Position numbers and translations under genes: made by a program. This document shows positions 30,413-38,205 of a stretch of 38,609 nucleotides of DNA, piece by piece. Source of the DNA: Fimbriimonadaceae bacterium. Its GTDB lineage: Bacteria; Armatimonadota; Fimbriimonadia; Fimbriimonadales; Fimbriimonadaceae. The DNA lies in assembly GCA_019638835.1 (NCBI GenBank), contig JAHBTC010000013.1, positions 1 to 38,609 on the forward strand, in the 5' to 3' direction. Each line of letters begins with the position of its first letter. Positions within the stretch are counted from its first letter, which is position 1. The notes below the pieces were generated by a model that saw only the letters and a list, made by a program, of their open reading frames with translations, was not told the origin of the DNA and ran no database searches.

Positions 30413-32212
30413 CTATACCGGAGTTGAGGCGGCCAATCTCTCAAACTCGTCAAGGAAGCCCTCAAGCACCCGGAATCCACCTTCCCAAAACGACTTATCC
30501 TTCAGATCAACCCCCAAGATCGACATGAGTTCGTGCGGCGTCTTTGATCCACCAGAGCTAAGCACCTCAAGGTACTTCTCCGCGAACTCTTGACCTTCTC
30601 CCTTGGCCTTTTGGTACAGCGACATGGTGAGGAGTTCTCCAAAGGCATAGGCATAAACGTAAAACGGCGCAAAGAAGAAGTGCCCCACATACGTCCACCA
30701 CACTCGGTGGTCATCACCCAGATTCACTGAATCCTCAAACATGGACTGCATTTCCGACTGCCAGTACTCTTGGAATTGCTCGGCACTCAGTTCGCCCTCG
30801 GTTCGACGGTGCTGATGGCATCGCTTCTCAAATCGGTACATCGCTGCTTGCCGGTGGACGCTCGCGAACGCTCCTTCGAGTTTGCCCGCAAACAGCGCCA
30901 TTCGATCCTTGTCGGAAGCGCTCTCAATGAGTCGTTCAAATACCAGCATCTCGCCGAAGATAGATGCGAGTTCCGCCATTGGCAAGGTGGCATCAAAGTT
31001 GAGATAGGTTTGCTTGCGCGCGAAGTGATAGTGGCAGCAGTGCCCGATTTCGTGAGCCAGTGTTTCAACGTCTCGGAGTTTGCCGAGGTACGTCATGAGC
31101 ATCACCGGATACAAGTCCGGCGTATTCGGCATACAGAATGCACCGCCGGTTTTGCCGGGGCGAGGCTCTGCATCAATCCAGTTGTGGATGAAGAAGTCGT
31201 CGGCAGCCTTACCCAGATCAGGGTGGAATTCCGCGAATGAGTCCACGACGATCCTGCGGGCTTCTTCCCAAGAGACGGTTCCTTCGGCCTCGAACAATGG
31301 CGCATATCGGTCGGCGTGGGTCAGTTCGGGCAAGCCTAGCAATCGCCGTTTCACGTGGTAGTAGCGGGAAACAATGTCGCTGCGCTCCTCGCAGAGCGAA
31401 GTGACGATATCTACTGTGGACTGATCCAACTCATTGGCAAGGTGCCGGCTTGCTTCTGCGGAACCGAATCCCCGCAGTTCATCTTCCAATTTTTTGTCGG
31501 CCAAGATCGTGTTGTAGGTGAACACGATTGTCCTTTCTAACTCTTTCAGACCCGCCGTAAACGCGGCGGCCGCAGCTAACCTGACTTCCGATCGATGATC
31601 GCGAAGATTGTCAAGCAACTCCTCAAGCGCCAAGTCTTCGGTCTCGCCGGTGAGGGGATTCGCAAAATGAAACACCTGATTGGCATTGAGGTCGTCGTGA
31701 AGCCGCACCCAAGCTCGCACGCCGGTGTTGGCTGTCCGCTCCAAGAGGCGCTCTTCGACTTCGCTCAGTTTGTGCGGACGAAACTGCCTTGTCACATCGA
31801 GGTGGTGACCGTAAGGAGCTAGCACTGGATCGTTGCGAAGTTGCGTAAAGGCACTATCGTCAATGTCCTGAATCTCCAACGAAAAGAACATGAGGCGCAC
31901 CCTGACTTCGCTTGACTTTTCGCCTTGCTCGGCGTAAAAGGCACCGTGTCGCGGGTTGCTCGTGTCCGCCGCGTAAAGGAGTGAAGCAAAGAGGCTCGGC
32001 TTCACGGCTTCTTGCCCAAGCATCTCGTACTCGCGAAGCGCATTCGCCATCTCCGGTGCCGAGAGCGAGGCGACGCGCCCCCGGTACTTTTCGGCAAATG
32101 CGTCGGCCCGGTTTAAGGTCTCTTCGTAGTCGGTCTTAATCTTTGGGTCGTCGAGTCCGGCGTAAAGAGAAGACAAATCCCAGGCAACGCCCGCGGCGGG
32201 AGAACCACTCAT
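30413..32212 (-). CDS. pepF: Oligoendopeptidase F (M3 family)
   Basis: A 599-residue zinc metallopeptidase of family M3B that degrades peptides in the cytoplasm. The catalytic motif is VETLAHEIGHCCHYHFA, with the HExxH histidines near residues 387 and 391 and a downstream Glu in LPMAELASIFGEMLVFERL. Other family blocks: AWDLSSLYAGLDDPKIKTDY at the N-terminus, PRPGKTGGAFCMPNTPDLYP before the active site, and FFFAPFYVYAYAFGELLTMS near the C-terminus. ATG 32212 is chosen because the homologous region starts at AWDLSSLY and because CATAAT ends 6 nt upstream; a longer frame exists but adds nonconserved residues. Divergent from doxX. Confidence 0.94.
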   Translation of the reverse strand: MSGSPAAGVAWDLSSLYAGLDDPKIKTDYEETLNRADAFAEKYRGRVASLSAPEMANALREYEMLGQEAVKPSLFASLLYAADTSNPRHGAFYAEQGEKSSEVRVRLMFFSLEIQDIDDSAFTQLRNDPVLAPYGHHLDVTRQFRPHKLSEVEERLLERTANTGVRAWVRLHDDLNANQVFHFANPLTGETEDLALEELLDNLRDHRSEVRLAAAAAFTAGLKELERTIVFTYNTILADKKLEDELRGFGSAEASRHLANELDQSTVDIVTSLCEERSDIVSRYYHVKRRLLGLPELTHADRYAPLFEAEGTVSWEEARRIVVDSFAEFHPDLGKAADDFFIHNWIDAEPRPGKTGGAFCMPNTPDLYPVMLMTYLGKLRDVETLAHEIGHCCHYHFARKQTYLNFDATLPMAELASIFGEMLVFERLIESASDKDRMALFAGKLEGAFASVHRQAAMYRFEKRCHQHRRTEGELSAEQFQEYWQSEMQSMFEDSVNLGDDHRVWWTYVGHFFFAPFYVYAYAFGELLTMSLYQKAKGEGQEFAEKYLEVLSSGGSKTPHELMSILGVDLKDKSFWEGGFRVLEGFLDEFERLAASTPV

Positions 32213-32230
32213 GGTCTCATTATGCAGACC
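32213..32230 (-). promoter_or_regulatory. -10-like CATAAT (leaderless) inside a short inverted repeat
   Basis: On the minus strand, CATAAT (32224-32219) ends 6 nt before the pepF ATG. GGTCT (32213-32217) and AGACC (32226-32230) form 5-bp arms around it, a possible small operator. Confidence 0.4.
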
Positions 32231-32272
32231 CCCGCATCGCACTGTCGGTCCCTCGCGTCGTAACGAATAAGA

Positions 32273-32713
32273 ATGAAGAAAGACACACCGACCGATATCG
32301 GTCTGTTGTTGGTTCGCATCGGTATCGGCATCACAATGACCTACGCTGGCTTGGGTAAAGCGTTTGGGCTGTTCGGAGGTACGGGACTTGAAGGATTTGT
32401 TGCGTTCATGGGATCACAAGGAGTTCCGCCGATCGCCGCGTACTGTGCCGTTGCAAGTGAACTACTCGGTGGGCTGGGCGTGATGTTTGGTTTCCTCTCA
32501 CGGATTGCAGCCGCATCCATTGTCGCGACAATGGCCTACGCCACCTACTTCAACTTCCAGAAAGTATTGGGGGGGACGGTACCGATGAACGAGCAAGTTT
32601 CCACCGTCATGAACTCAGGTATCTACTTGTTGCTCGCTCTCGCTATCCTTATCGCCGGGCCGGGTCGGCTTTCAATGGATGCGGCCATCTTCAAGAAGAA
32701 TTCGCGCAAGTGA
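32273..32713 (+). CDS. DoxX family membrane protein
   Basis: A 146-residue protein with the four-helix layout of the DoxX/DUF417-like family: DIGLLLVRIGIGITMTYAGL, then GKAFGLFGGTGLEGFVAFMG, IAAYCAVASELLGGLGVMFG, IAAASIVATMAYATYFNFQK and GIYLLLALAILIAGPGRLSM. Family members are inner-membrane proteins linked to redox or thiol stress, or form part of terminal oxidases, but the role is often unknown. It starts at ATG 32273; TAACGA lies 6 nt upstream, a poor -10 match. Its stop overlaps the recN start (GTGA), so recN is translated from the same mRNA. Confidence 0.88.
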   Translation: MKKDTPTDIGLLLVRIGIGITMTYAGLGKAFGLFGGTGLEGFVAFMGSQGVPPIAAYCAVASELLGGLGVMFGFLSRIAAASIVATMAYATYFNFQKVLGGTVPMNEQVSTVMNSGIYLLLALAILIAGPGRLSMDAAIFKKNSRK

Positions 32714-34413
32714 TTCGAGATCTGTCCGTTCGGAACTTGGCGACCCTAGAAGCGGTTGACGTTTCCTTTCATCCGGGTCTGACAGTCCTCACCGGAGAAA
32801 CTGGAGCCGGAAAATCGCTTCTGATTGACGCGATTGGACTCGCCCTTGGCGACCGAGCGGACGCGACGCTTGTTCGTACGGGTTGCTCACGGGCTTCTGT
32901 CAGGCTTACCCTTGACGTGGGCCCGGCGCTTGCCGAAACCGTTGGTTCGCTTGGCTTTCCTACCGGCGTTGGGCCCCTCGTCATTGAGCGAGAGGTCAGC
33001 ACCGAAGGACGAAGCACCGCTCGGGTCAACGGACAAACGACCACTGTTGCACAATTGAAGTCGCTTGGAAGCATTCTGATCGATTTGCACGGCCAGCACG
33101 ACCACCAAGCATTGCTTGACCCGGAAAGGCAAATGGCATTCCTTGATGATTGGATCGGGAATGAGTGTGTCGCCGCTAAGGCGACAATGTCCAATGACTT
33201 CGCGGTCTGGGCCGAACTTGATCAGAAGGTGCGATATGCCGGATCGAATGCGAGAGAACGAGCCCAGCGATTGGACTTGCTCCGATTTCAGCGAGACGAG
33301 ATCGGGGATGCCAATATTCGAATTGGCGAGTTTGAAGAGTTAGAAACGCAGCTCTCTCGGTTCGCTAATACCCAACGACTGGGAGAAGCGGTGCAAACAG
33401 CATTGGCGGCGATTCGTCATGACGAAAGTTCAGCAAGCGCCCTCGCCGGACGTGCCAAACGAAGCCTTGAGTCCGTTGCTTCGTTCGATTCCGCTTTGGA
33501 TGCCCCAATGGAACTCATTTCAGAGGCGGCGATCTTGCTTGATGAGGCCGGGTTGAGTCTCGGCTCCTATATTGCCGACCTAGACTCAGATCCTAGAGCC
33601 CAACAAATTGCCGAGGAGAGACGACAAAGGCTACGGGATCTATTGCGTAAGTACGGTGAGGATGAGAGCGCCCTTCTAGAGCATCTTGATTCAGTTTCAC
33701 GAGAGGTTGAGGCGCTGGAATCCTTAGACGAAGACACCGAATCTCTGCTTGCCGCTATGGGCAAAGCCGAAGAAAGACGAGATCAGTCGGCGAAAAGGCT
33801 GTCGGAAATCAGAAAGAAGCACGCATCCGTATTCGCGCAAGCCGTGAGAGAGACCATTCATGACCTTGCTATGCCGAATGCCGAGTTTCTTGTGCGACAA
33901 GAACAAGCGCCGATTTCCGCGAACGGCACGGACGCGATCACCTTTGACTTCAGTGCCAACCCCGGCGAGGAACCACGTGCGATCCATAAAGTCGCGAGTG
34001 GTGGCGAAATTGCGCGGGTTATGCTGGCAATCAAAGCCGCATCGGCAGGACGAGCCGGAGTCCCGACCATGATCTTCGATGAGGTGGATACGGGATTGAG
34101 CGGAAGGGCGGCGGCACTTGTTGCAAAACAGATGGAACGATTAGGACTCCATTCCCAGGTGTTGGTGATCAGTCACCTCCCCCAAATGGCGGCGAAGGCG
34201 ACTCATCACGCCCGGATTGAAAAACGGGAAGTCAAGGGACGAGTCGCCACGCAGATTGTGTTCTTGGCGGGCGATGAACGGGTGGAAGAGGTTGCGCGCC
34301 TGCTCGCGGGCGAAACACTCTCGGATGAAGCGAAAGCGAATGCCCGTGTAATGCTTGGTGGGTCCCCGGGGCGAGACTCGAACTCGCACGACCGTAAAGC
34401 CAAAGGATTTTAA
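32710..34413 (+). CDS. recN: DNA repair protein RecN
   Basis: A 567-residue SMC-like ATPase of double-strand break repair. The start is GTG 32710, overlapping the doxX stop. Walker A is [20 protein letters not shown] (residues 29-36); the family motif [20 protein letters not shown] follows. A long coiled-coil region (about 160-370) is rich in Glu, Arg and Leu. The signature is [20 protein letters not shown] and Walker [18 protein letters not shown], then [20 protein letters not shown]. The normal RecN end, around ANARVMLG, is followed by about 16 residues translated from the antisense of the tRNA-Leu gene, and the TAA stop lies in its anticodon loop. It is divergent in strand from, and overlapping, that tRNA. 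Confidence 0.95.
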   Translation: MIRDLSVRNLATLEAVDVSFHPGLTVLTGETGAGKSLLIDAIGLALGDRADATLVRTGCSRASVRLTLDVGPALAETVGSLGFPTGVGPLVIEREVSTEGRSTARVNGQTTTVAQLKSLGSILIDLHGQHDHQALLDPERQMAFLDDWIGNECVAAKATMSNDFAVWAELDQKVRYAGSNARERAQRLDLLRFQRDEIGDANIRIGEFEELETQLSRFANTQRLGEAVQTALAAIRHDESSASALAGRAKRSLESVASFDSALDAPMELISEAAILLDEAGLSLGSYIADLDSDPRAQQIAEERRQRLRDLLRKYGEDESALLEHLDSVSREVEALESLDEDTESLLAAMGKAEERRDQSAKRLSEIRKKHASVFAQAVRETIHDLAMPNAEFLVRQEQAPISANGTDAITFDFSANPGEEPRAIHKVASGGEIARVMLAIKAASAGRAGVPTMIFDEVDTGLSGRAAALVAKQMERLGLHSQVLVISHLPQMAAKATHHARIEKREVKGRVATQIVFLAGDERVEEVARLLAGETLSDEAKANARVMLGGSPGRDSNSHDRKAKGF

Positions 34414-34445
34414 GTCCTCCGCGTCTACCATTCCGCCACCCGGGG
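34363..34445 (-). tRNA. tRNA-Leu (TAA)
   Basis: An 83-nt class II tRNA on the minus strand. Acceptor CCCCGGG/CCCGGGG, D-arm TGGCGGAATGGTAGACGC, anticodon loop CTTAAAA (anticodon TAA), a variable arm with TGGCTTTACGGTCG, and T-arm GCGAG TTCGAGT CTCGC. The discriminator is A. CCA is not encoded (the next bases are CCC). The last 51 bases overlap the 3' end of recN on the other strand. TATGAT (34458-34463, minus) lies 12 nt upstream. Confidence 0.95.
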
Positions 34446-34457
34446 CGGGCCCTCGGC

Positions 34458-34463
34458 ATCATA
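34458..34463 (-). promoter_or_regulatory. -10 element of tRNA-Leu promoter
   Basis: TATGAT on the minus strand, 12 nt upstream of the mature 5' end. Confidence 0.6.
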
Positions 34464-34478
34464 CCGCTGGGACTGGGC

Positions 34479-34508
34479 TTGCTGGGAGACCCGTCACGAG
34501 CGCATAAT
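34479..34508 (+). promoter_or_regulatory. Promoter of rpmG-rpmF (TTGCTG-N18-CATAAT)
   Basis: TTGCTG at 34479-34484 and CATAAT at 34503-34508 with an 18-nt spacer. Transcription would begin near 34515, giving a ~33-nt leader with GGAGGT (34535-34540), 7 nt before the rpmG ATG. Confidence 0.5.
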
Positions 34509-34547
34509 ATCAGTTCGCTCCCAGTTCACGCGGTGGAGGTGTGCCCC

Positions 34548-34718
34548 ATGGCCAAGAAGAAAGGCGAAAAGCGCGAAATCATCCGGTTGGTTTGCACCGA
34601 AGACAACAAGCATTACGTGACGACCACCAAGAACAAGGTCAATACCCCGGACAAGTTGGAACTCATGAAATACAATCCGACTCTCCGCAAGACGACCCTG
34701 CACCGAGAGAAGAAGTAA
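34548..34718 (+). CDS. rpmG: Large ribosomal subunit protein bL33
   Basis: A 56-residue ribosomal protein with the L33 pattern [20 protein letters not shown] then [20 protein letters not shown]. The two CxxC zinc-ribbon pairs of the C+ type are absent (only one Cys remains), so this is the zinc-independent C- form, as in E. coli. ATG 34548 has a strong Shine-Dalgarno sequence (GGAGGT). An in-frame ATG 23 codons upstream falls in the leader and is rejected. rpmF follows after 12 nt. Confidence 0.93.
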   Translation: MAKKKGEKREIIRLVCTEDNKHYVTTTKNKVNTPDKLELMKYNPTLRKTTLHREKK

Positions 34719-34730
34719 AGAGGAAGATTT

Positions 34731-34919
34731 ATGCCGAATCCGAAACGCAAACATAGCCACGCGCGAACGGCAAGCCGTCGCACTCACTGGACAACCGATC
34801 TTCCGGAATTGACGGAAACGAAGAACGTGGGTGGCGAACCGCTAGCCAAGCGACACTGCGCGAGCCCCGATGGCTACTACAAGGGCCGCCGGTTACCTGG
34901 CTACAAGGACAAGGAATAG
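34731..34919 (+). CDS. rpmF: Large ribosomal subunit protein bL32
   Basis: A 62-residue ribosomal protein recognised by the N-terminal MPNPKRKHSHARTASRRTHW and the C-terminal DGYYKGRRLPGY. The four zinc-ribbon cysteines of many L32 proteins are missing; one Cys (KRHCASPDG) is left, so it resembles the zinc-free type. GAGGAAG (34720-34726) precedes the ATG by 4 nt. It is the second gene of an rpmG-rpmF pair that ends at a perfect terminator. Confidence 0.9.
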   Translation: MPNPKRKHSHARTASRRTHWTTDLPELTETKNVGGEPLAKRHCASPDGYYKGRRLPGYKDKE

Positions 34920-34943
34920 TTCCTTTAGAGTTCGACATTTGGG

Positions 34944-34981
34944 TCGCCACGGTCTGCAATGGACCGTGGCGATCTTTTTTT
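34944..34981 (+). terminator. Rho-independent terminator of rpmG-rpmF
   Basis: Perfect 11-bp stem TCGCCACGGTC (34944-34954) / GACCGTGGCGA (34962-34972), 7-nt loop, then TCTTTTTTT. The converging nuoN gene ends 30 nt further on. Confidence 0.93.
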
Positions 34982-35011
34982 ACTGGGTGTTGGGCTCGTT
35001 TTTGAGGCTGA

Positions 35012-36484
35012 TTAGCGTTGCACAATGGTCGGCGTGACTAACGGCTCGGTGACCGAACCCGTCGCCAGATCACCGGCGAAGAACGCCCCTAGTACCAACA
35101 AGGCACAGATGCCACATGCAATGTTCAGCCCCAACGTTCCCTGACTAAAGTGACCGCCAGTTGGCTCTTCCGCTTCGACAAACGTCGCTTTGATGATTCC
35201 GAGATAGTAGAAAACGCTGATGGCCGAGTTCGCGGCTAGCACAATCGCCAGCGGTTGCAAGCCCGCCTGCAGAGCCCCCTGGAAGATCATGAACTTACCG
35301 ATGAAGCCACCCGTGAACGGCATCCCAATCAGCGACACCATGAACACGGCCAAGGTGCCCGCAGCAAAAGGATTCTTCTTCCAGAGTCCATTTAGAGCAA
35401 ACTCACGGGAGTCCTCGCGACCATTCTTCGCCGCTAAGGAGATCACGGCAAACGATCCAATGGTAGCCACGCTGTAGACGGCAAGATAAAACAAGAGTGC
35501 ATCCAACGGAACCGCGATCGGCATCTCCAGATGAGCCAGAAGCGCAACCAAGAGATAGCCCGCGTGAGCAACCGAAGAGAATCCAAGCGTTCGTTTGATG
35601 TCTCGTGAGCGTAATGCACCGAGGTTGCCAATGGTCATCGTGAGGATCGCCATCCAAAAGACAAGTGGTGTCCAGAATTCCTGAATCAAGTCCGCTGCGA
35701 CCAGCAATCTGGCAAGCGCTCCAAACGCCGCGATCTTCGAAACCGAGGCCATGAACGCGCTCACATTCGAAGGCGCACCCTGGTAAACATCGGGCGTCCA
35801 CACGTGGAACGGGAACAGCGAAGCCTTGAACCCGAGCCCTACCAGAATGAATCCAAGTCCGATCATCTGCATGGATTCGTTTACGGGCACGACCTCCAGG
35901 GCACGAAGGGAGAGTAACCCGGTGGCGCCGTATAGGAAGGCCATGCCGTACAGCATGAAGGCACTGGCGAGCGAACCCAATAGGAAGTACTTGAGTGCCG
36001 ACTCTTCGCTACGCTGGTCTTCACGGCAAAGGCCCGCAAGGCAGTAAAGAGCGATAGAAAGCACCTCAACGCCGATGAATAGCATGATGAGGCTATCCGT
36101 ACTCACAACGAGCATGCCTCCCGCCGCCGACCACAACGCGAGGGGATAGAACTCCGCAAACGGCACATGTCTCTCGCGAAGATATGGTTCGCTAAAGAGG
36201 AAACAAAGTCCACACGCACCGAGCATCAAAATCTGTAAGACAGTTCCGAAGTGGTCGCGCGAAATCAGGTCGTTGAAGGTCGTCGCTTCGGGCAAGCCGA
36301 TCTGGTTTGCCAGTTGGAAAATTGCAATTGCGAGCCCGACCAGACTGACGCCAACAATCATGTTGTTGTTCTGACGGGGCCGGATCATCTCAATCGTGAG
36401 CCCCACGATTCCCGTTAGCATAACGGTCATCACGGGCCAAAGGAGAGTCCAATCTACCGATGGAACGGCCGGAATCGACATCAT
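35012..36484 (-). CDS. nuoN: NADH-quinone oxidoreductase subunit N
   Basis: A 490-residue antiporter-like membrane subunit of respiratory complex I, with about 14 predicted helices. Characteristic segments: LFIGVEVLSIALYCLAGLCR with the membrane Glu, LKYFLLGSLASAFMLYGMAF with the conserved Lys, FKASLFPFHVWTPDVYQGAP, VSAFMASVSKIAAFGALARL with the central Lys, and GMPFTGGFIGKFMIFQGALQ. It begins at ATG 36484 (or 36481), overlapping the nuoM stop as ATGA. Gene order nuoL-nuoM-nuoN is canonical. It ends 30 nt before the rpmF terminator on the opposite strand. Confidence 0.95.
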   Translation of the reverse strand: MMSIPAVPSVDWTLLWPVMTVMLTGIVGLTIEMIRPRQNNNMIVGVSLVGLAIAIFQLANQIGLPEATTFNDLISRDHFGTVLQILMLGACGLCFLFSEPYLRERHVPFAEFYPLALWSAAGGMLVVSTDSLIMLFIGVEVLSIALYCLAGLCREDQRSEESALKYFLLGSLASAFMLYGMAFLYGATGLLSLRALEVVPVNESMQMIGLGFILVGLGFKASLFPFHVWTPDVYQGAPSNVSAFMASVSKIAAFGALARLLVAADLIQEFWTPLVFWMAILTMTIGNLGALRSRDIKRTLGFSSVAHAGYLLVALLAHLEMPIAVPLDALLFYLAVYSVATIGSFAVISLAAKNGREDSREFALNGLWKKNPFAAGTLAVFMVSLIGMPFTGGFIGKFMIFQGALQAGLQPLAIVLAANSAISVFYYLGIIKATFVEAEEPTGGHFSQGTLGLNIACGICALLVLGAFFAGDLATGSVTEPLVTPTIVQR

Positions 36485-38205
36485 CGGAACGCGACCTCCT
36501 GAGCGGTAGGAGCCTGCTGTTTTAGGTTCTCGAAGAAGTGATTCGCCGGGGCGATCACCTCGACAATCTCATAGGCGCTCAACTGAGTGCCTTCGTCGCG
36601 TGGGGCAACGCGAATGAGGTCGCCGTTGACCGCAACCTCGGTCGTGCCGTCGGCCCAAACGGGTCGCTTCCCTTCTTCGTTTACGGCCATCATGCGGGCC
36701 GCGCCAACGGCTTTCTCCATCGGCTTCATGAATGTATTCGGGAAGATGCCGCCCCAGAAAATCAAAACGATAAACATTCCGACGAGCGCCACTTCGTGCG
36801 CTTTGATATCGCGGAGCCCTTTGAGCATCGGATTGGTGATCGGTCCGTAGAACACCTTCATGAACATGGAGAGCAGATAAACGGCGGCGAAAACAACGCC
36901 CGTAGCCGCGAGAACGGGCCAAACCATGGTCAACCCGAATGCCCCCACATAAGCTGTTTCGAACGCCCCCATCATCGCGAGGAATTCGCCGATGAACCCG
37001 TTCGTGCCTGGCAGACCGACGCTGGAGAACATCACGATGAGGAAGAGGGTCGTGAAGACTGGCATTTGCGCCTTCAGACCGCCCATGTCCTTGAACGCTC
37101 GCGTGTGGATGCGCTCATAAAGAAGTCCAATGAGGAGGAAGAGCGCACCTGTGCTTACGCCGTGATTGAGTTGTTGGAAAGCACCGCCCATCATCCCATG
37201 CTGAGAAAGAGAACAGATGCCAAGCATCACGAACCCCATGTGCGCAACCGACGAGTAAGCAACTAGTTTCTTCACGTCGTCCTGCATTGCTGCGACAATC
37301 GCACCGTAGATAATGCCGATCACGCTGATGACCACGAGGATCGGAACGGCAGACTGCATCGCCTCCGGGAACAGCGGGATACAGAACCGAAGGAATGCGT
37401 AGGTCCCCATCTTGAGGAGCACGCCCGCAAGGATCACCGAGCCCGCCGTCGGCGCCTCGGTGTGAGCGTCCGGGAGCCAGGTATGCACCGGGAACATCGG
37501 GCACTTGACCATGAACGCCACCGCGAACGCCCAGAAGATGAGGGACTGCATTTGAAAAGCCCCCATCCAGAGTTTGCCGTTCGCAACTTGCTCTTGGATG
37601 GCGATGACGTCAAAACTCATGCTTCCGGTCACGCCTCGCATCTGCATCCCCACTGCGATCAACCCAACAAGCATGAACACGCTTGCCGTGAAGGTGTAAA
37701 TGAAAAACTTGGCCGAGGCGTAGCGGCGGCCACTTCCTCCCCATATGTTGATAAGGAAGTACATCGGGACGAGCGATGCTTCGAAGAATGTGTAGAACAG
37801 AACGAGGTCCAACGACACAAACACTCCGAGCATGGCGAGTTGCAAGATCTGCAAACAGACGAAGTACGTCTTGACCCGCTCCTTCACATAGAAACTGAAC
37901 CAGTTCGCAACGACGGTTAGGAAAGTCGTGAGAACGATCAGCCAGACACTGATTCCGTCCACGCCTAACTTATAGGTGATACCGAACCGAGGCAAAAAGG
38001 GCACGGACTCTAAATACTGGAAGTGGTAGGTTCCTCCGTCAAAGCCTGCCAGCATGTACGCGCTGACCGCAAATGCCAGCACGCTAAAAACCATCGAAGC
38101 CGTCTTGATCGCCTTGTCGAACGTGCCCGGCATGAGCATCAGGAAGATCATCCCGAGCAACGGAACCGAGAGCAAAAGCGAAAGCAAGCCAATTCCCGTA
38201 CTCAT
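36481..38205 (-). CDS. nuoM: NADH-quinone oxidoreductase subunit M, with C-terminal extension
   Basis: A 574-residue proton-translocating subunit of complex I. Family motifs: ITYKLGVDGISVWLIVLTTF, FYTFFEASLVPMYFLINIWG with the conserved Glu, FAVAFMVKCPMFPVHTWLPD and AHTEAPTAGSVILAGVLLKM with Lys and Glu of the antiporter channel, VAYSSVAHMGFVMLGICSLS, and SVGLPGTNGFIGEFLAMMGA. After the last helix (LVGMFIVLIFWGGIFPNTFM) about 85 hydrophilic residues follow (KRPVWADGTTEVAVNGDLIR ... APTAQEVAFR), beyond the usual ~500-residue length. ATG 38205 overlaps the nuoL stop by one base; a longer frame upstream is inside nuoL. Confidence 0.95.
   Translation of the reverse strand: MSTGIGLLSLLLSVPLLGMIFLMLMPGTFDKAIKTASMVFSVLAFAVSAYMLAGFDGGTYHFQYLESVPFLPRFGITYKLGVDGISVWLIVLTTFLTVVANWFSFYVKERVKTYFVCLQILQLAMLGVFVSLDLVLFYTFFEASLVPMYFLINIWGGSGRRYASAKFFIYTFTASVFMLVGLIAVGMQMRGVTGSMSFDVIAIQEQVANGKLWMGAFQMQSLIFWAFAVAFMVKCPMFPVHTWLPDAHTEAPTAGSVILAGVLLKMGTYAFLRFCIPLFPEAMQSAVPILVVISVIGIIYGAIVAAMQDDVKKLVAYSSVAHMGFVMLGICSLSQHGMMGGAFQQLNHGVSTGALFLLIGLLYERIHTRAFKDMGGLKAQMPVFTTLFLIVMFSSVGLPGTNGFIGEFLAMMGAFETAYVGAFGLTMVWPVLAATGVVFAAVYLLSMFMKVFYGPITNPMLKGLRDIKAHEVALVGMFIVLIFWGGIFPNTFMKPMEKAVGAARMMAVNEEGKRPVWADGTTEVAVNGDLIRVAPRDEGTQLSAYEIVEVIAPANHFFENLKQQAPTAQEVAFR

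Noticed and set aside
36538-37266. 242-codon open frame on the plus strand inside nuoM
   Set aside because: Antisense of conserved nuoM codons; its His- and Glu-rich composition is what the reverse complement of membrane-helix codons gives.
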